Assembly (NCBI GenBank): GCA_964407285.1
Contig: CAYOVG010000272.1
Span: 1 to 10,024 of the forward strand
DNA length: 10,024 nt
From: CAYOVG01 sp964407285
Lineage (GTDB): Bacteria; Desulfobacterota; Syntrophobacteria; Syntrophobacterales; Syntrophobacteraceae
Direction of reading: 5' to 3'
In this document: positions 1 to 5,796 of the stretch, piece by piece
Layout: each line of letters starts with the position of its first letter
How positions within the stretch are numbered: the first letter of the stretch is position 1
The notes under the pieces: model-generated
Databases searched by the model: none
What the model saw: only the letters and a program-made list of their open reading frames with translations
What the model was told of the DNA's origin: nothing
Translations under genes and position numbers: made by a program

Positions 1-1199
1 ACGCCGCCGTCCCGCCCCGGACGGTTCAACAAAGCACGGAGACCGGGGCGCCGCGGCCACCGAGCATATCCGTCCGAATCGATCCGAACGCTCCCATTCC
101 ACCCTCCTTCCATCCCGCGCAACGCAAGCCTCAACAGCCGGACACCCGCGTAGCGGCGCGGAAGGGGTCCCCAACCGTACGGCCGGCCACGCGGCCGGCG
201 TCAGGGAAGAAGACGTCCGCAGGCCGCAAGACGAAAGGGATTCGGCCGACCAGGGAGATCAAGCTGACTCCCGCCCAATACGCGGACATCATCCTCGATC
301 CCGAAAAGACCAGGGCGGCCCTGGAGACCATCCTGTCGGAATGGGGCGAGACATCTTTTGTTGTCGATAATACGCTGGTGCAGCATGTCAGCTATTTCCT
401 CAAGTACTTTTCCCTGTGCGACAGGGAGGGGACGAACCAGGTGCTGGAGCGGAGCAGGAAGTACCTGCCCCGCATCCGGGAAATCTTCGCCAAACATGGC
501 CTTCATGAGGACCTGGCATTCGCGGTGCCGTTCGTGGAATCCAGGTTCACGGAGGAAGCGCAGTCCTATGCGGGCGCTGTCGGCATGTTCCAGTTCATGG
601 CGGATACCGCGAGGGAACACGGCATAAGCGTGCCTTGCGCCTCTCCCGAAGGCGCGGTGCAAGAGGAAGGCGCAGCCCAGGCGGTAGATGGAAGACTGGA
701 CTGGGACAAGACCGCGGTGGCGGCCGCGCAGTATCTTTCGCGCAACCGGAAAGCGTTTCAGTCCGTTCTTCTCGCCCTGGGAGCATACCATCACGGGCCG
801 GGCGCCGTCACGGACGTGCTGGCGCAAATCGGCGACCGGAAGAGCATGAGAACGTTCCAGTCGATATTTTCGAGCACAAGGCTGGGACCCTACTCCAGGG
901 AGTATATCCCCCTCTGCCTGGCCGCCGCGTACGTTCATCGCCTGACGAACCGGTGCGCGGGCGGCATGGCGCCGAAGCTTCCGATTCGATACGTAAATAT
1001 AAGGAAGTCCGTGCCGCTCATCGATTTGTCGGCCCAGTACAGGGACATACAGGCGAAAAACCCCGACCTCGTGTTTGCGGACCAACTCTACTGCTACGCC
1101 AGCACGGGGGGCTACAGGCTCGTGACGGAACTCGGCCGGCCGGGAATCAAGAGCACATCAAACGACGGGGCGCGGCATTTACTTGTAATGAAAAGATGA
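1..1199 (+). CDS. MltD-like lytic murein transglycosylase (SLT domain), 5' end outside the window
   Basis: This is a soluble lytic transglycosylase-type enzyme that would cleave the MurNAc-GlcNAc bond of periplasmic peptidoglycan. The frame is open from base 3 with no stop, giving 398 visible residues, so the start lies upstream; an internal GTG at 378 would cut into the conserved N-terminal helix and is not the start. Visible residues about 1-85 are rich in Pro, Arg, Thr and Ala and look disordered. The SLT domain follows: a YLPRIREIFAKHGL helix, then FVES with the catalytic Glu codon at 537-539, then GAVGMFQFM (573-599), then AYHHGPG (from 783) where the family usually has AYNxGPG. The C-terminal stretch of about 75 residues is not a recognisable LysM repeat, unlike classical MltD. 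The domain assignment is firm; the exact subfamily is inference. Confidence 0.85.
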   Translation, partial: AAVPPRTVQQSTETGAPRPPSISVRIDPNAPIPPSFHPAQRKPQQPDTRVAARKGSPTVRPATRPASGKKTSAGRKTKGIRPTREIKLTPAQYADIILDPEKTRAALETILSEWGETSFVVDNTLVQHVSYFLKYFSLCDREGTNQVLERSRKYLPRIREIFAKHGLHEDLAFAVPFVESRFTEEAQSYAGAVGMFQFMADTAREHGISVPCASPEGAVQEEGAAQAVDGRLDWDKTAVAAAQYLSRNRKAFQSVLLALGAYHHGPGAVTDVLAQIGDRKSMRTFQSIFSSTRLGPYSREYIPLCLAAAYVHRLTNRCAGGMAPKLPIRYVNIRKSVPLIDLSAQYRDIQAKNPDLVFADQLYCYASTGGYRLVTELGRPGIKSTSNDGARHLLVMKR

Positions 1200-1300
1200 T
1201 TATTCTTAATTGGCTAAAATAACACGCCAAATTTGGAAGGAAAAAAGACCTGCACGAGCCGGGGATTACATATCCCGCGCGGGTGAGTTCCGGGTAACGG

Positions 1301-1360
1301 GAGTCGGCTGACGGAAGTCCGCCGACGGAAGTCGCAAATCGGGGATCGGATGTCGGATTG
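1301..1360. repeat. Degenerate short tandem repeat (gacggaagtc core)
   Basis: The 10-mer gacggaagtc occurs at 1310-1319 and again at 1324-1333, a 14-base period (ctgacggaagtccg, then ccgacggaagtcgc). Flanking sequence continues with related tcgg-containing words (gagtcgg, aatcggggatcgg, tgtcgg) at looser spacing. It looks like a short decayed tandem array rather than a protein-coding or structured element. Confidence 0.4.
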
Positions 1361-1445
1361 GATTTGCATTCCTCCCATTTCCGACTCCATTGCATTGGTG
1401 GGCAAATGCGAAGCGTCGCCCGCCTACCGACAGAGTTCAGACCAT

Positions 1446-1477
1446 TTCGCGGGTGTGGCGTGAAAACCACGCGCGAA
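1446..1477 (+). other. Stem-loop in the leader of the small charged protein gene
   Basis: Outer arms ttcgc (1446-1450) and gcgaa (1473-1477) and inner arms gcgtg (1458-1462) and cacgc (1468-1472) can form about ten base pairs. There is a seven-base bulge on the left side and an aaaac loop. There is no following T-tract, so it is not an intrinsic terminator on the plus strand. Confidence 0.35.
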
Positions 1478-1496
1478 GACGATATCGATGCCTGTC

Positions 1497-1527
1497 ACAC
1501 TGCCCGTGGATGCTCATCCGGCAGTGT
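1497..1527 (+). other. Strong hairpin directly upstream of the ribosome binding site at 1534
   Basis: acactgcc (1497-1504) pairs perfectly with ggcagtgt (1520-1527). Inside the loop, ggat (1508-1511) pairs with atcc (1516-1519) around a gctc tetraloop, leaving a three-base bulge. The result is 12 base pairs ending seven bases before the GAGGAGG Shine-Dalgarno sequence (1534-1540). It could stabilise the mRNA 5' end or influence translation initiation; that role is inference. Confidence 0.45.
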
Positions 1528-1547
1528 CGATCAGAGGAGGACCCGAC

Positions 1548-1895
1548 ATGCCGAGAGGTTCCAGCCCCAAACGCGAACGGGAATACGAAGAACTGAAGGA
1601 AGAATTCAAGGAATCCGGGCGATACAAGGGCCGCGAGGAAGAAGTGGCCGCCCGGATTGTGAACAAACAGCGCGCTCGGTATGGTGAGACAAAGGAAGCC
1701 GAAGCCGAAGAAAAGAAGGGAAAGGCCCCGGACCGGGACCTGCCCGTCGAAAACTACCGGCATTTGACCGTCGATGAGATTGTCGAAAAGCTCGGTCCCC
1801 TCTCCCGCGAGGAGATCGAGGAGGTCAAATCCTACGAGCAGCATCACAAGAAACGCAAGACCCTGCTGGAAAGAATCGACCGCATGCTGAAATGA
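1548..1895 (+). CDS. Small charged protein with plasmid-stabilisation-like N-terminus and DUF8129-like C-terminus
   Basis: A 115-residue hydrophilic protein with no signal peptide or membrane segment, so probably cytoplasmic. ATG 1548 is preceded by GAGGAGG (1534-1540) at seven-base spacing, which favours it over an in-frame alternative start at 1488. The first ~50 residues (KREREYEELKEEF, then AARIVNKQRARYG) resemble the short Lys/Glu-rich proteins often annotated as plasmid stabilisation proteins, with their A-R-x-V-N-K signature. A Lys/Glu-rich linker (about 52-65) follows. The last ~50 residues, with LTVDEIVEKLGPLSREEIEE and then YEQHHKKRKTLLERI, resemble the small DUF8129 module as I remember it. 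Function is unknown. It is 32 bases upstream of the EcsC gene and probably cotranscribed with it. Family names here are recognition from memory and not certain. Confidence 0.8.
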   Translation: MPRGSSPKREREYEELKEEFKESGRYKGREEEVAARIVNKQRARYGETKEAEAEEKKGKAPDRDLPVENYRHLTVDEIVEKLGPLSREEIEEVKSYEQHHKKRKTLLERIDRMLK

Positions 1896-1927
1896 CGGCG
1901 GTCGCCGGCAGTAGGAGGTTGACTTAG

Positions 1928-2710
1928 TTGAACAACATCCCTAAACAAGACCTCGATGATCTCAAGTATGCGAAGAAGCTGCTGGAAACCCCCGGCTTCG
2001 CCACCAAGGTCACGAACGCGCTGCAGGTCCCCATCGAAAAAGGATTTGACGCATTGCCGCGGAAGTGGTCCGAGAGGGTGTACAAGGTATCGCGGGTTTC
2101 GCTGAGCAGAGCGATGGACGTCACCCTCCTGACCCTGGCCGACAGGCCGGTGCCCAGGAGTTCGGACACCGCCCACAAGAAAGCCGTCATACTCATGGGG
2201 GCGGCGGGCGGAGCCATGGGACTCGCCACCCTTCCCGTCGAACTGCCGATTTCTACACTGCTGATGCTCCGTTCGATCGCGGATATCGCCAGGAGCGAGG
2301 GGGAGAGACTCCGTACCCCGGAAGGGCGGCTGGCCTGCCTGAGCGTTTTCGCCCTGGGCGGCACGTCCATTACGGACAAAGCCGCGGAAAGCCGGTATTT
2401 CGCCGTGCGGACGCTCTTTGCCCGCGCGGTTTCCGAAGCCGCGAAGTACATGGCGGAAAGGGGTATAGCCGGAGGGAGCGCTCCGGCGCTCGTGAAGTTC
2501 ATCACGACCATCGCGGCTCGATTCAGCCTGGTCGTTTCGGACAAAGTGATCGCCCAGGCGATTCCCCTGGTCGGCGCCGCGGGCGGCGGCCTGATCAACA
2601 AAGTCTTCATGGACCACTTCCAGGATGTGGCGCGCGCTCATTTCATGATCAGGCGGCTGGAACGGACCCACGGGCAGGAACCTATCCAGGACCTCTACAG
2701 TCGCGTGTAG
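1928..2710 (+). CDS. EcsC family protein
   Basis: A 260-residue protein matching the EcsC family, whose biochemical role is not established; the name comes from the Bacillus ecs locus. It starts with TTG 1928, supported by AGGAGG at 1913-1918 (nine-base spacing). Family hallmarks are visible. An N-terminal helix (residues 7-30) comes first. A hydrophobic Gly/Ala-rich segment with GAAGGAMGLATLPVELP (91-107) then runs into STLLMLRSIADIARSEGE (109-126). The C-terminal block is QAIPLVGAAGGGLIN (210-224) followed by FMDHFQDVARAHFMIRRLE (227-245). The two glycine-rich hydrophobic stretches (about 86-118 and 209-225) suggest membrane association, although neither is a clean transmembrane helix. It follows the small charged gene in a likely two-gene operon. 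Confidence 0.88.
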   Translation: MNNIPKQDLDDLKYAKKLLETPGFATKVTNALQVPIEKGFDALPRKWSERVYKVSRVSLSRAMDVTLLTLADRPVPRSSDTAHKKAVILMGAAGGAMGLATLPVELPISTLLMLRSIADIARSEGERLRTPEGRLACLSVFALGGTSITDKAAESRYFAVRTLFARAVSEAAKYMAERGIAGGSAPALVKFITTIAARFSLVVSDKVIAQAIPLVGAAGGGLINKVFMDHFQDVARAHFMIRRLERTHGQEPIQDLYSRV

Positions 2711-2754
2711 CGGAAGCGTAAGAGCGCTGCTCGCCGCCCTCGAGTTTGCCGCCC

Positions 2755-2783
2755 TTGAAAGAACACCGCTATTATATTATCAT
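2755..2783 (+). promoter_or_regulatory. Candidate sigma70-type promoter for the CooT gene
   Basis: TTGAAA (2755-2760) and TATCAT (2778-2783) are separated by exactly 17 bases, in an AT-rich pocket (ttatattatcat) that stands out from the GC-rich surroundings. It lies about 190 bases upstream of the CooT start. This would give a long structured leader. The prediction rests on consensus similarity only. Confidence 0.35.
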
Positions 2784-2838
2784 AAGGCCGTTTCCGGAGA
2801 GCGCCGTCGAAGCGGCCGCTTGCTGAATCGGCGGTCGC

Positions 2839-2862
2839 CCCGGCGTGAATCGAAACGCCGGG
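2839..2862 (+). other. Perfect 8-bp stem-loop in the EcsC-CooT spacer
   Basis: cccggcgt (2839-2846) and acgccggg (2855-2862) form a perfect eight-base-pair stem with an eight-base loop. Its last base overlaps the next hairpin. There is no T-tract, so it is a structured leader or spacer element rather than a canonical terminator. Confidence 0.45.
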
Positions 2863-2896
2863 CGCCGGAAGCCGGATGCATGATGTCCGGCGCTTT
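2862..2896 (+). terminator. GC-rich hairpin followed by a weak T/C-rich run, possible terminator after the EcsC gene
   Basis: gcgccgga (2862-2869) pairs with tccggcgc (2886-2893) across a 16-base loop; an alternative six-base-pair stem uses gccgga (2871-2876) with the same right arm. The right arm is followed by tttcctcttc, only a weak U-tract. It could end the EcsC transcript, or it could be part of the CooT leader if the promoter at 2755 is real. Confidence 0.35.
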
Positions 2897-2972
2897 CCTC
2901 TTCAACCGAAATATTCAATCATGAACCGTGCCGAAGATAAGGACATTTCGGGCAAGGATGCGGGGTGAGAGC

Positions 2973-3158
2973 ATGTGTGAGGCTAATGCTTATTTACTGA
3001 AGGACGGCAAGGAAGAACTGATACTCGAAGCGGTCGACGTCATAGAAAACGAGGGCGGGCAGCTCCGGATCGCAAATATCTTCGGAGAGCAGAAGATCGT
3101 GAAGGCCGTCATCCGGAGCATGTCCCTGGTCGACCACAAGATCCTGCTGGAAGCATGA
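2973..3158 (+). CDS. CooT family nickel-binding protein
   Basis: A 61-residue protein beginning MCEANAYLLKDGKEEL and ending SLVDHKILLEA. This is the CooT family (older annotations call it a predicted RNA-binding protein). In Rhodospirillum rubrum, CooT is a nickel-binding dimer linked to maturation of carbon monoxide dehydrogenase, and Cys2 takes part in Ni(II) binding. Cys2 is present here. I chose ATG 2973 over the upstream in-frame GTG 2928 because the family begins with MCEA, Cys2 must sit next to the N-terminus, and a GGGGTGAG-type ribosome binding site (2962-2969) lies just upstream. The length agrees with the usual 60-70 residues. No carbon monoxide dehydrogenase or other nickel gene is in the window. 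The gene is convergent with the methyltransferase gene at 3220. The family call is firm; the client enzyme is unknown. Confidence 0.87.
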   Translation: MCEANAYLLKDGKEELILEAVDVIENEGGQLRIANIFGEQKIVKAVIRSMSLVDHKILLEA

Positions 3159-3219
3159 CAGTCTGAACCCTTTCCAGCCATTGACGCCATTCATTCGAGG
3201 ACGCTTGCCGGAGGGCGGG

Positions 3220-4011
3220 CTATTTCGGCTGCGTCCGGCCCCGGTCCTCCTCGTTGCGGACGCCTGCCCCGGACCCGCCGGACGATTCGGCGCACCGGCC
3301 GCCGTACCAGTCGATCTGCCGGCAGATGCCTCGGATAATCCTCACCTCTCTCGCCTGGAGCCCGATGCGGTTGAAGAAGCGCCGTACGCTCGACAGCCAG
3401 TAGTCCGGGTTTTCGGGGTTGATGAAGTTGATTTTCGTCAGGGTATCGCGCACCTGGTCGTACATGCCTTCGAGTTCGTGGCTGGAGGCGAGGCGGGGGA
3501 CGAATTTGCCGGGACCGGGCATCCCCGCCATGAAGATCTCATAGGCGATGACCATGACGGCCTGCGCCAGGTTGAGGGATGAGAAGTCCGCGGTGGGTAT
3601 GGTCACCAGGGACTGGCAGAGCCTGAGGTCTTCGTTGGCCAGCCCGGAGCTTTCCGGGCCGAACAGGACGGCCACCTCGTTTTCCTGGCTGATGGGGACG
3701 AGTTCTTCAGCCATTCTGCGCGGGTTCTTGATGGTTTGCCGCTGGGAGCCGGTCCGCGCCGTTGTGCCCACAATGTATCCGTAGGGCGAGAGCGCATCCC
3801 TCAGGTTATCGTACACCTCCATTTCCGCCACGATGTCCTGGGCCATGTGGGTCGCCATCTTCAGGACACGGGTAAGGTCGCAGTCCACGGGCTCCACGAC
3901 CACCAGCCGCCCGATCCCCATGTTCTTCGCCACGCGAGCGGCCGCCCCGATGTTCTCGGGATAGTGGGGCTTGTGAAGCACGATAGCGATGTTTTTCAGA
4001 TTCGCTCTCAT
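3220..4011 (-). CDS. trmJ: TrmJ-like SpoU-family tRNA/rRNA 2'-O-methyltransferase
   Basis: A 263-residue SPOUT-class methyltransferase that would transfer a methyl group from S-adenosylmethionine to a ribose 2'-hydroxyl of RNA; TrmJ itself modifies tRNA position 32. The three SpoU motifs are in order: ENIGAAARVAKNMG (19-32) with the motif-1 Asn and Arg, VLFGPESSGLANEDL (115-129), and SSLNLAQAVMVIAYE (144-158). The C-terminal region with WLSSVRRFFNRIGLQAREV (205-223) is the usual TrmJ helical extension. A Gly/Glu/Arg-rich disordered tail (about 240-263) ends the protein. The ATG at 4009-4011 comes one base after the prfC stop, so translation is probably coupled to prfC; the ribosome binding site is weak. 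The SpoU family is certain, TrmJ is the best member, and the exact target nucleotide is inference. Confidence 0.88.
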   Translation of the reverse strand: MRANLKNIAIVLHKPHYPENIGAAARVAKNMGIGRLVVVEPVDCDLTRVLKMATHMAQDIVAEMEVYDNLRDALSPYGYIVGTTARTGSQRQTIKNPRRMAEELVPISQENEVAVLFGPESSGLANEDLRLCQSLVTIPTADFSSLNLAQAVMVIAYEIFMAGMPGPGKFVPRLASSHELEGMYDQVRDTLTKINFINPENPDYWLSSVRRFFNRIGLQAREVRIIRGICRQIDWYGGRCAESSGGSGAGVRNEEDRGRTQPK

Positions 4012-4012
4012 T

Positions 4013-5599
4013 TCAGCTATGCTCGCGAGTCTTGTGGAAGTTCACGTCGGGCCACTCCTCCATGACAAATCCCAGCCGCCATTCGCTCGGAGCCAGGAAA
4101 GTCAAATGCCCTTCCGCATCCCGTGAGAGATAGGCGATGTTCTTCCTTTCGAACTCCTCGAGCATCTTCCTGTCCGGGCAGTCCACCCACCGCGCCGCGG
4201 CGTACTCCACGGGCTCATACACCGCATCGACGCCGTACTCGTTCTTGAGCCGACCGATGGTGACGTCGAACTGCAGCACTCCGACCGCCCCGAGTATGTA
4301 GTCGCTCCCATAAGCGGGCCTGAACACCTGCACCGCGCCCTCCTCGGCGAGGTGGGTGAGCCCTTTCTGGAGTTGCTTGGCCTTGAGCGGGTTCTTCAGC
4401 CTCACGCGGCGGAAGTGTTCCGGCGCAAAGTTGGGGATTCCCGTGAACTTGAGAGGCTCCTTGTCCGTGAAGGTGTCCCCGATCTTGATGGTCCCGTGGT
4501 TGTGGATGCCGATGATGTCGCCGGGAAAGGCTTCCTCCACATTGGCGCGGTCCTGGGCCATGAAGATGGTGGCGTTGGCGAAGGTGGTCTCCTTGCCGGT
4601 CCTGTGCTGCATCACTTTCATGCCGCGAGTGAATTTGCCCGAGCAGATCCTGAGGAAGGCGATCCGGTCTCGATGGGCGGGGTCCATGTTCGCCTGGATC
4701 TTGAACACGAACCCGGAGAACTGCTCCTCGTACGGCGAGACCATCCGGGAAGCCGCGGCGCGTGGTCCCGGAGCGGGAGCCATTTCCACGAACGCGTCCA
4801 GCAGTTCCTTCACCCCGAAGTTGTTGAGGGCGCTGCCGAAAAAGACGGGCGACTGGCTCGCCTTCAGATAGTGTTCGAGTTCGAAGGGGTTGGCCGCTCC
4901 CTCGATGAGTTCGATGTCTTCACGAAGCCTGCGGGCCTGGAGGCCGAGGAGTTCGTCCAGTCTCTTGTCCTCGAGGTCCGTTATGACGATGCCGTCCTGG
5001 CGTCTCGTTTCCTGGCCCGGCGTGAAGAGGTGCAGCGCTTTCCCGTGCAGGTTATAAACTCCGCGAAAACTCTTGCCCGCCCCGATGGGCCAGGAGAGCG
5101 GCGTACACTCGATCTGCAGCTTGTCCTCGATTTCGGCCAGGATGTCGAGAGGCTCAATCCCCTCGCGATCCATCTTGTTGATGAAGGTTATGATGGGAGT
5201 GTTGCGCATCCGGCAGACTTCCATCAGCTTCTCGGTCTGGCTCTCAACGCCCTTGGTGCTGTCGATCACCATGAGGGCGCTGTCGACGGCGGTGAGCACC
5301 CGGTAGGTGTCTTCGGAGAAATCCTGGTGGCCCGGCGTATCGAGCAGATTGATTTCGAAATCACGGTAGTTGAACTTCATCACCGACGTGGTCACGGAGA
5401 TGCCTCGTTCCCTCTCGATGGCCATCCAGTCGCTGGTGGTGTGCCGGACGGCTTTGCGCGCCTTGACGGCCCCGGCCAGTTGGATTGCGCCGCCGAAGAG
5501 AAGCAGTTTCTCGGTCAGCGTCGTTTTACCCGCGTCGGGATGGCTTATGATACCGAAGCATCGACGCTTGTCGACTTCCTTCTGATAGTGCCTGTCCAC
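4013..5599 (-). CDS. prfC: Peptide chain release factor 3 (RF3)
   Basis: A 528-residue translational GTPase that recycles RF1/RF2 from the ribosome after termination; E. coli RF3 is nearly the same length (529). Visible motifs are G1 SHPDAGKTT (19-27), the switch-I region around RHTTSDWMAIERERGISVTT (52-71), G3 DTPGHQD (87-93), G4 NKMD (141-144) and a G5-like GSALNNFG. The EF-G-like domain II and the RF3-specific C-terminal domain (LKNPLKAKQLQKGLTHLAEEG) follow. The RHTTSDWMAIERERGIS block separates RF3 from EF-G. It starts with GTG at 5597-5599, preceded by GAGG (5608-5611) at eight-base spacing. It is followed by the TrmJ-like gene with a one-base gap. Its leader contains a promoter and an intrinsic terminator (separate entries). 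Confidence 0.95.
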   Translation of the reverse strand: MDRHYQKEVDKRRCFGIISHPDAGKTTLTEKLLLFGGAIQLAGAVKARKAVRHTTSDWMAIERERGISVTTSVMKFNYRDFEINLLDTPGHQDFSEDTYRVLTAVDSALMVIDSTKGVESQTEKLMEVCRMRNTPIITFINKMDREGIEPLDILAEIEDKLQIECTPLSWPIGAGKSFRGVYNLHGKALHLFTPGQETRRQDGIVITDLEDKRLDELLGLQARRLREDIELIEGAANPFELEHYLKASQSPVFFGSALNNFGVKELLDAFVEMAPAPGPRAAASRMVSPYEEQFSGFVFKIQANMDPAHRDRIAFLRICSGKFTRGMKVMQHRTGKETTFANATIFMAQDRANVEEAFPGDIIGIHNHGTIKIGDTFTDKEPLKFTGIPNFAPEHFRRVRLKNPLKAKQLQKGLTHLAEEGAVQVFRPAYGSDYILGAVGVLQFDVTIGRLKNEYGVDAVYEPVEYAAARWVDCPDRKMLEEFERKNIAYLSRDAEGHLTFLAPSEWRLGFVMEEWPDVNFHKTREHS

Positions 5600-5633
5600 T
5601 TTATGAACCTCAAAATATCATCTATGGGAGAGC

Positions 5634-5667
5634 AAAAAAAATCGGGCCGATACGGTGATCGCGCCCG
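5634..5667 (-). terminator. Intrinsic terminator in the MCP-prfC spacer (possible prfC attenuator)
   Basis: On the minus strand, cgggc and cgat in the left arm pair with atcg and gcccg in the right arm: nine base pairs, one bulged base (5662) and a six-base loop (5652-5657). After one A comes a run of eight T (5634-5641). This is a textbook Rho-independent terminator. It sits about 130 bases after the MCP stop and 35 bases before the prfC start. It may simply end the MCP transcript, but a promoter lies between the MCP stop and this hairpin. A shorter alternative stem (tacgg 5651-5655 with ccgta 5665-5669) is mutually exclusive with it. Confidence 0.72.
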
Positions 5668-5680
5668 TAGAAATCCTTGT

Positions 5681-5709
5681 ACTATATACGATATCGGAGC
5701 TTCAGGCAA
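5681..5709 (-). promoter_or_regulatory. Candidate sigma70-type promoter for prfC
   Basis: Read on the minus strand, TTGCCT (5704-5709) and TATAGT (5681-5686) are 17 bases apart, with the -10 box in an AT-rich stretch. Initiation is expected near 5674, about 75 bases upstream of the prfC GTG. That start point lies before the intrinsic terminator at 5634-5667. Consensus-based only. Confidence 0.5.
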
Positions 5710-5796
5710 GCGGTCAAAAAGATATACCGTCAGGCGGTTGAAATCCGGACTTGAAGGTATGCCCCGCACATTTCAGCACATCGTAAAGCTATTCAT

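Larger units (their letters stand above)
1200..1547. other. Intergenic spacer with degenerate repeats and leader hairpins
   Basis: I see no gene in these 348 bases. The first 60 bases are AT-rich (including a TAAAAT at 1215-1220 without a credible -35 box) and hold a 10-base palindrome at 1227-1236. The middle carries short degenerate repeats (1301-1360). The last 110 bases hold two hairpins just before the next gene. I found no clear terminator for the upstream transglycosylase gene. The reading frames that cross this stretch have no plausible start site or protein-like composition. Confidence 0.5.

Noticed and set aside
201..1085. 294-codon minus-strand frame opposite the transglycosylase
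   Set aside because: Arg/His/Gly-rich shadow product of the SLT gene, with no domain similarity.
1227..1236. Palindrome ccaaatttgg as the terminator of the transglycosylase gene
   Set aside because: Five pairs with no loop, AT-rich centre and no following T-run on the plus strand.
1488..1547. Upstream in-frame start for the small charged protein
   Set aside because: It would read through the 1497-1527 hairpin and the ribosome binding site itself; ATG 1548 has the strong GAGGAGG.
2928..2972. Upstream GTG start extending the CooT protein by 15 residues
   Set aside because: The family starts at MCEA with Cys2 as a nickel ligand, and the ribosome binding site fits ATG 2973.
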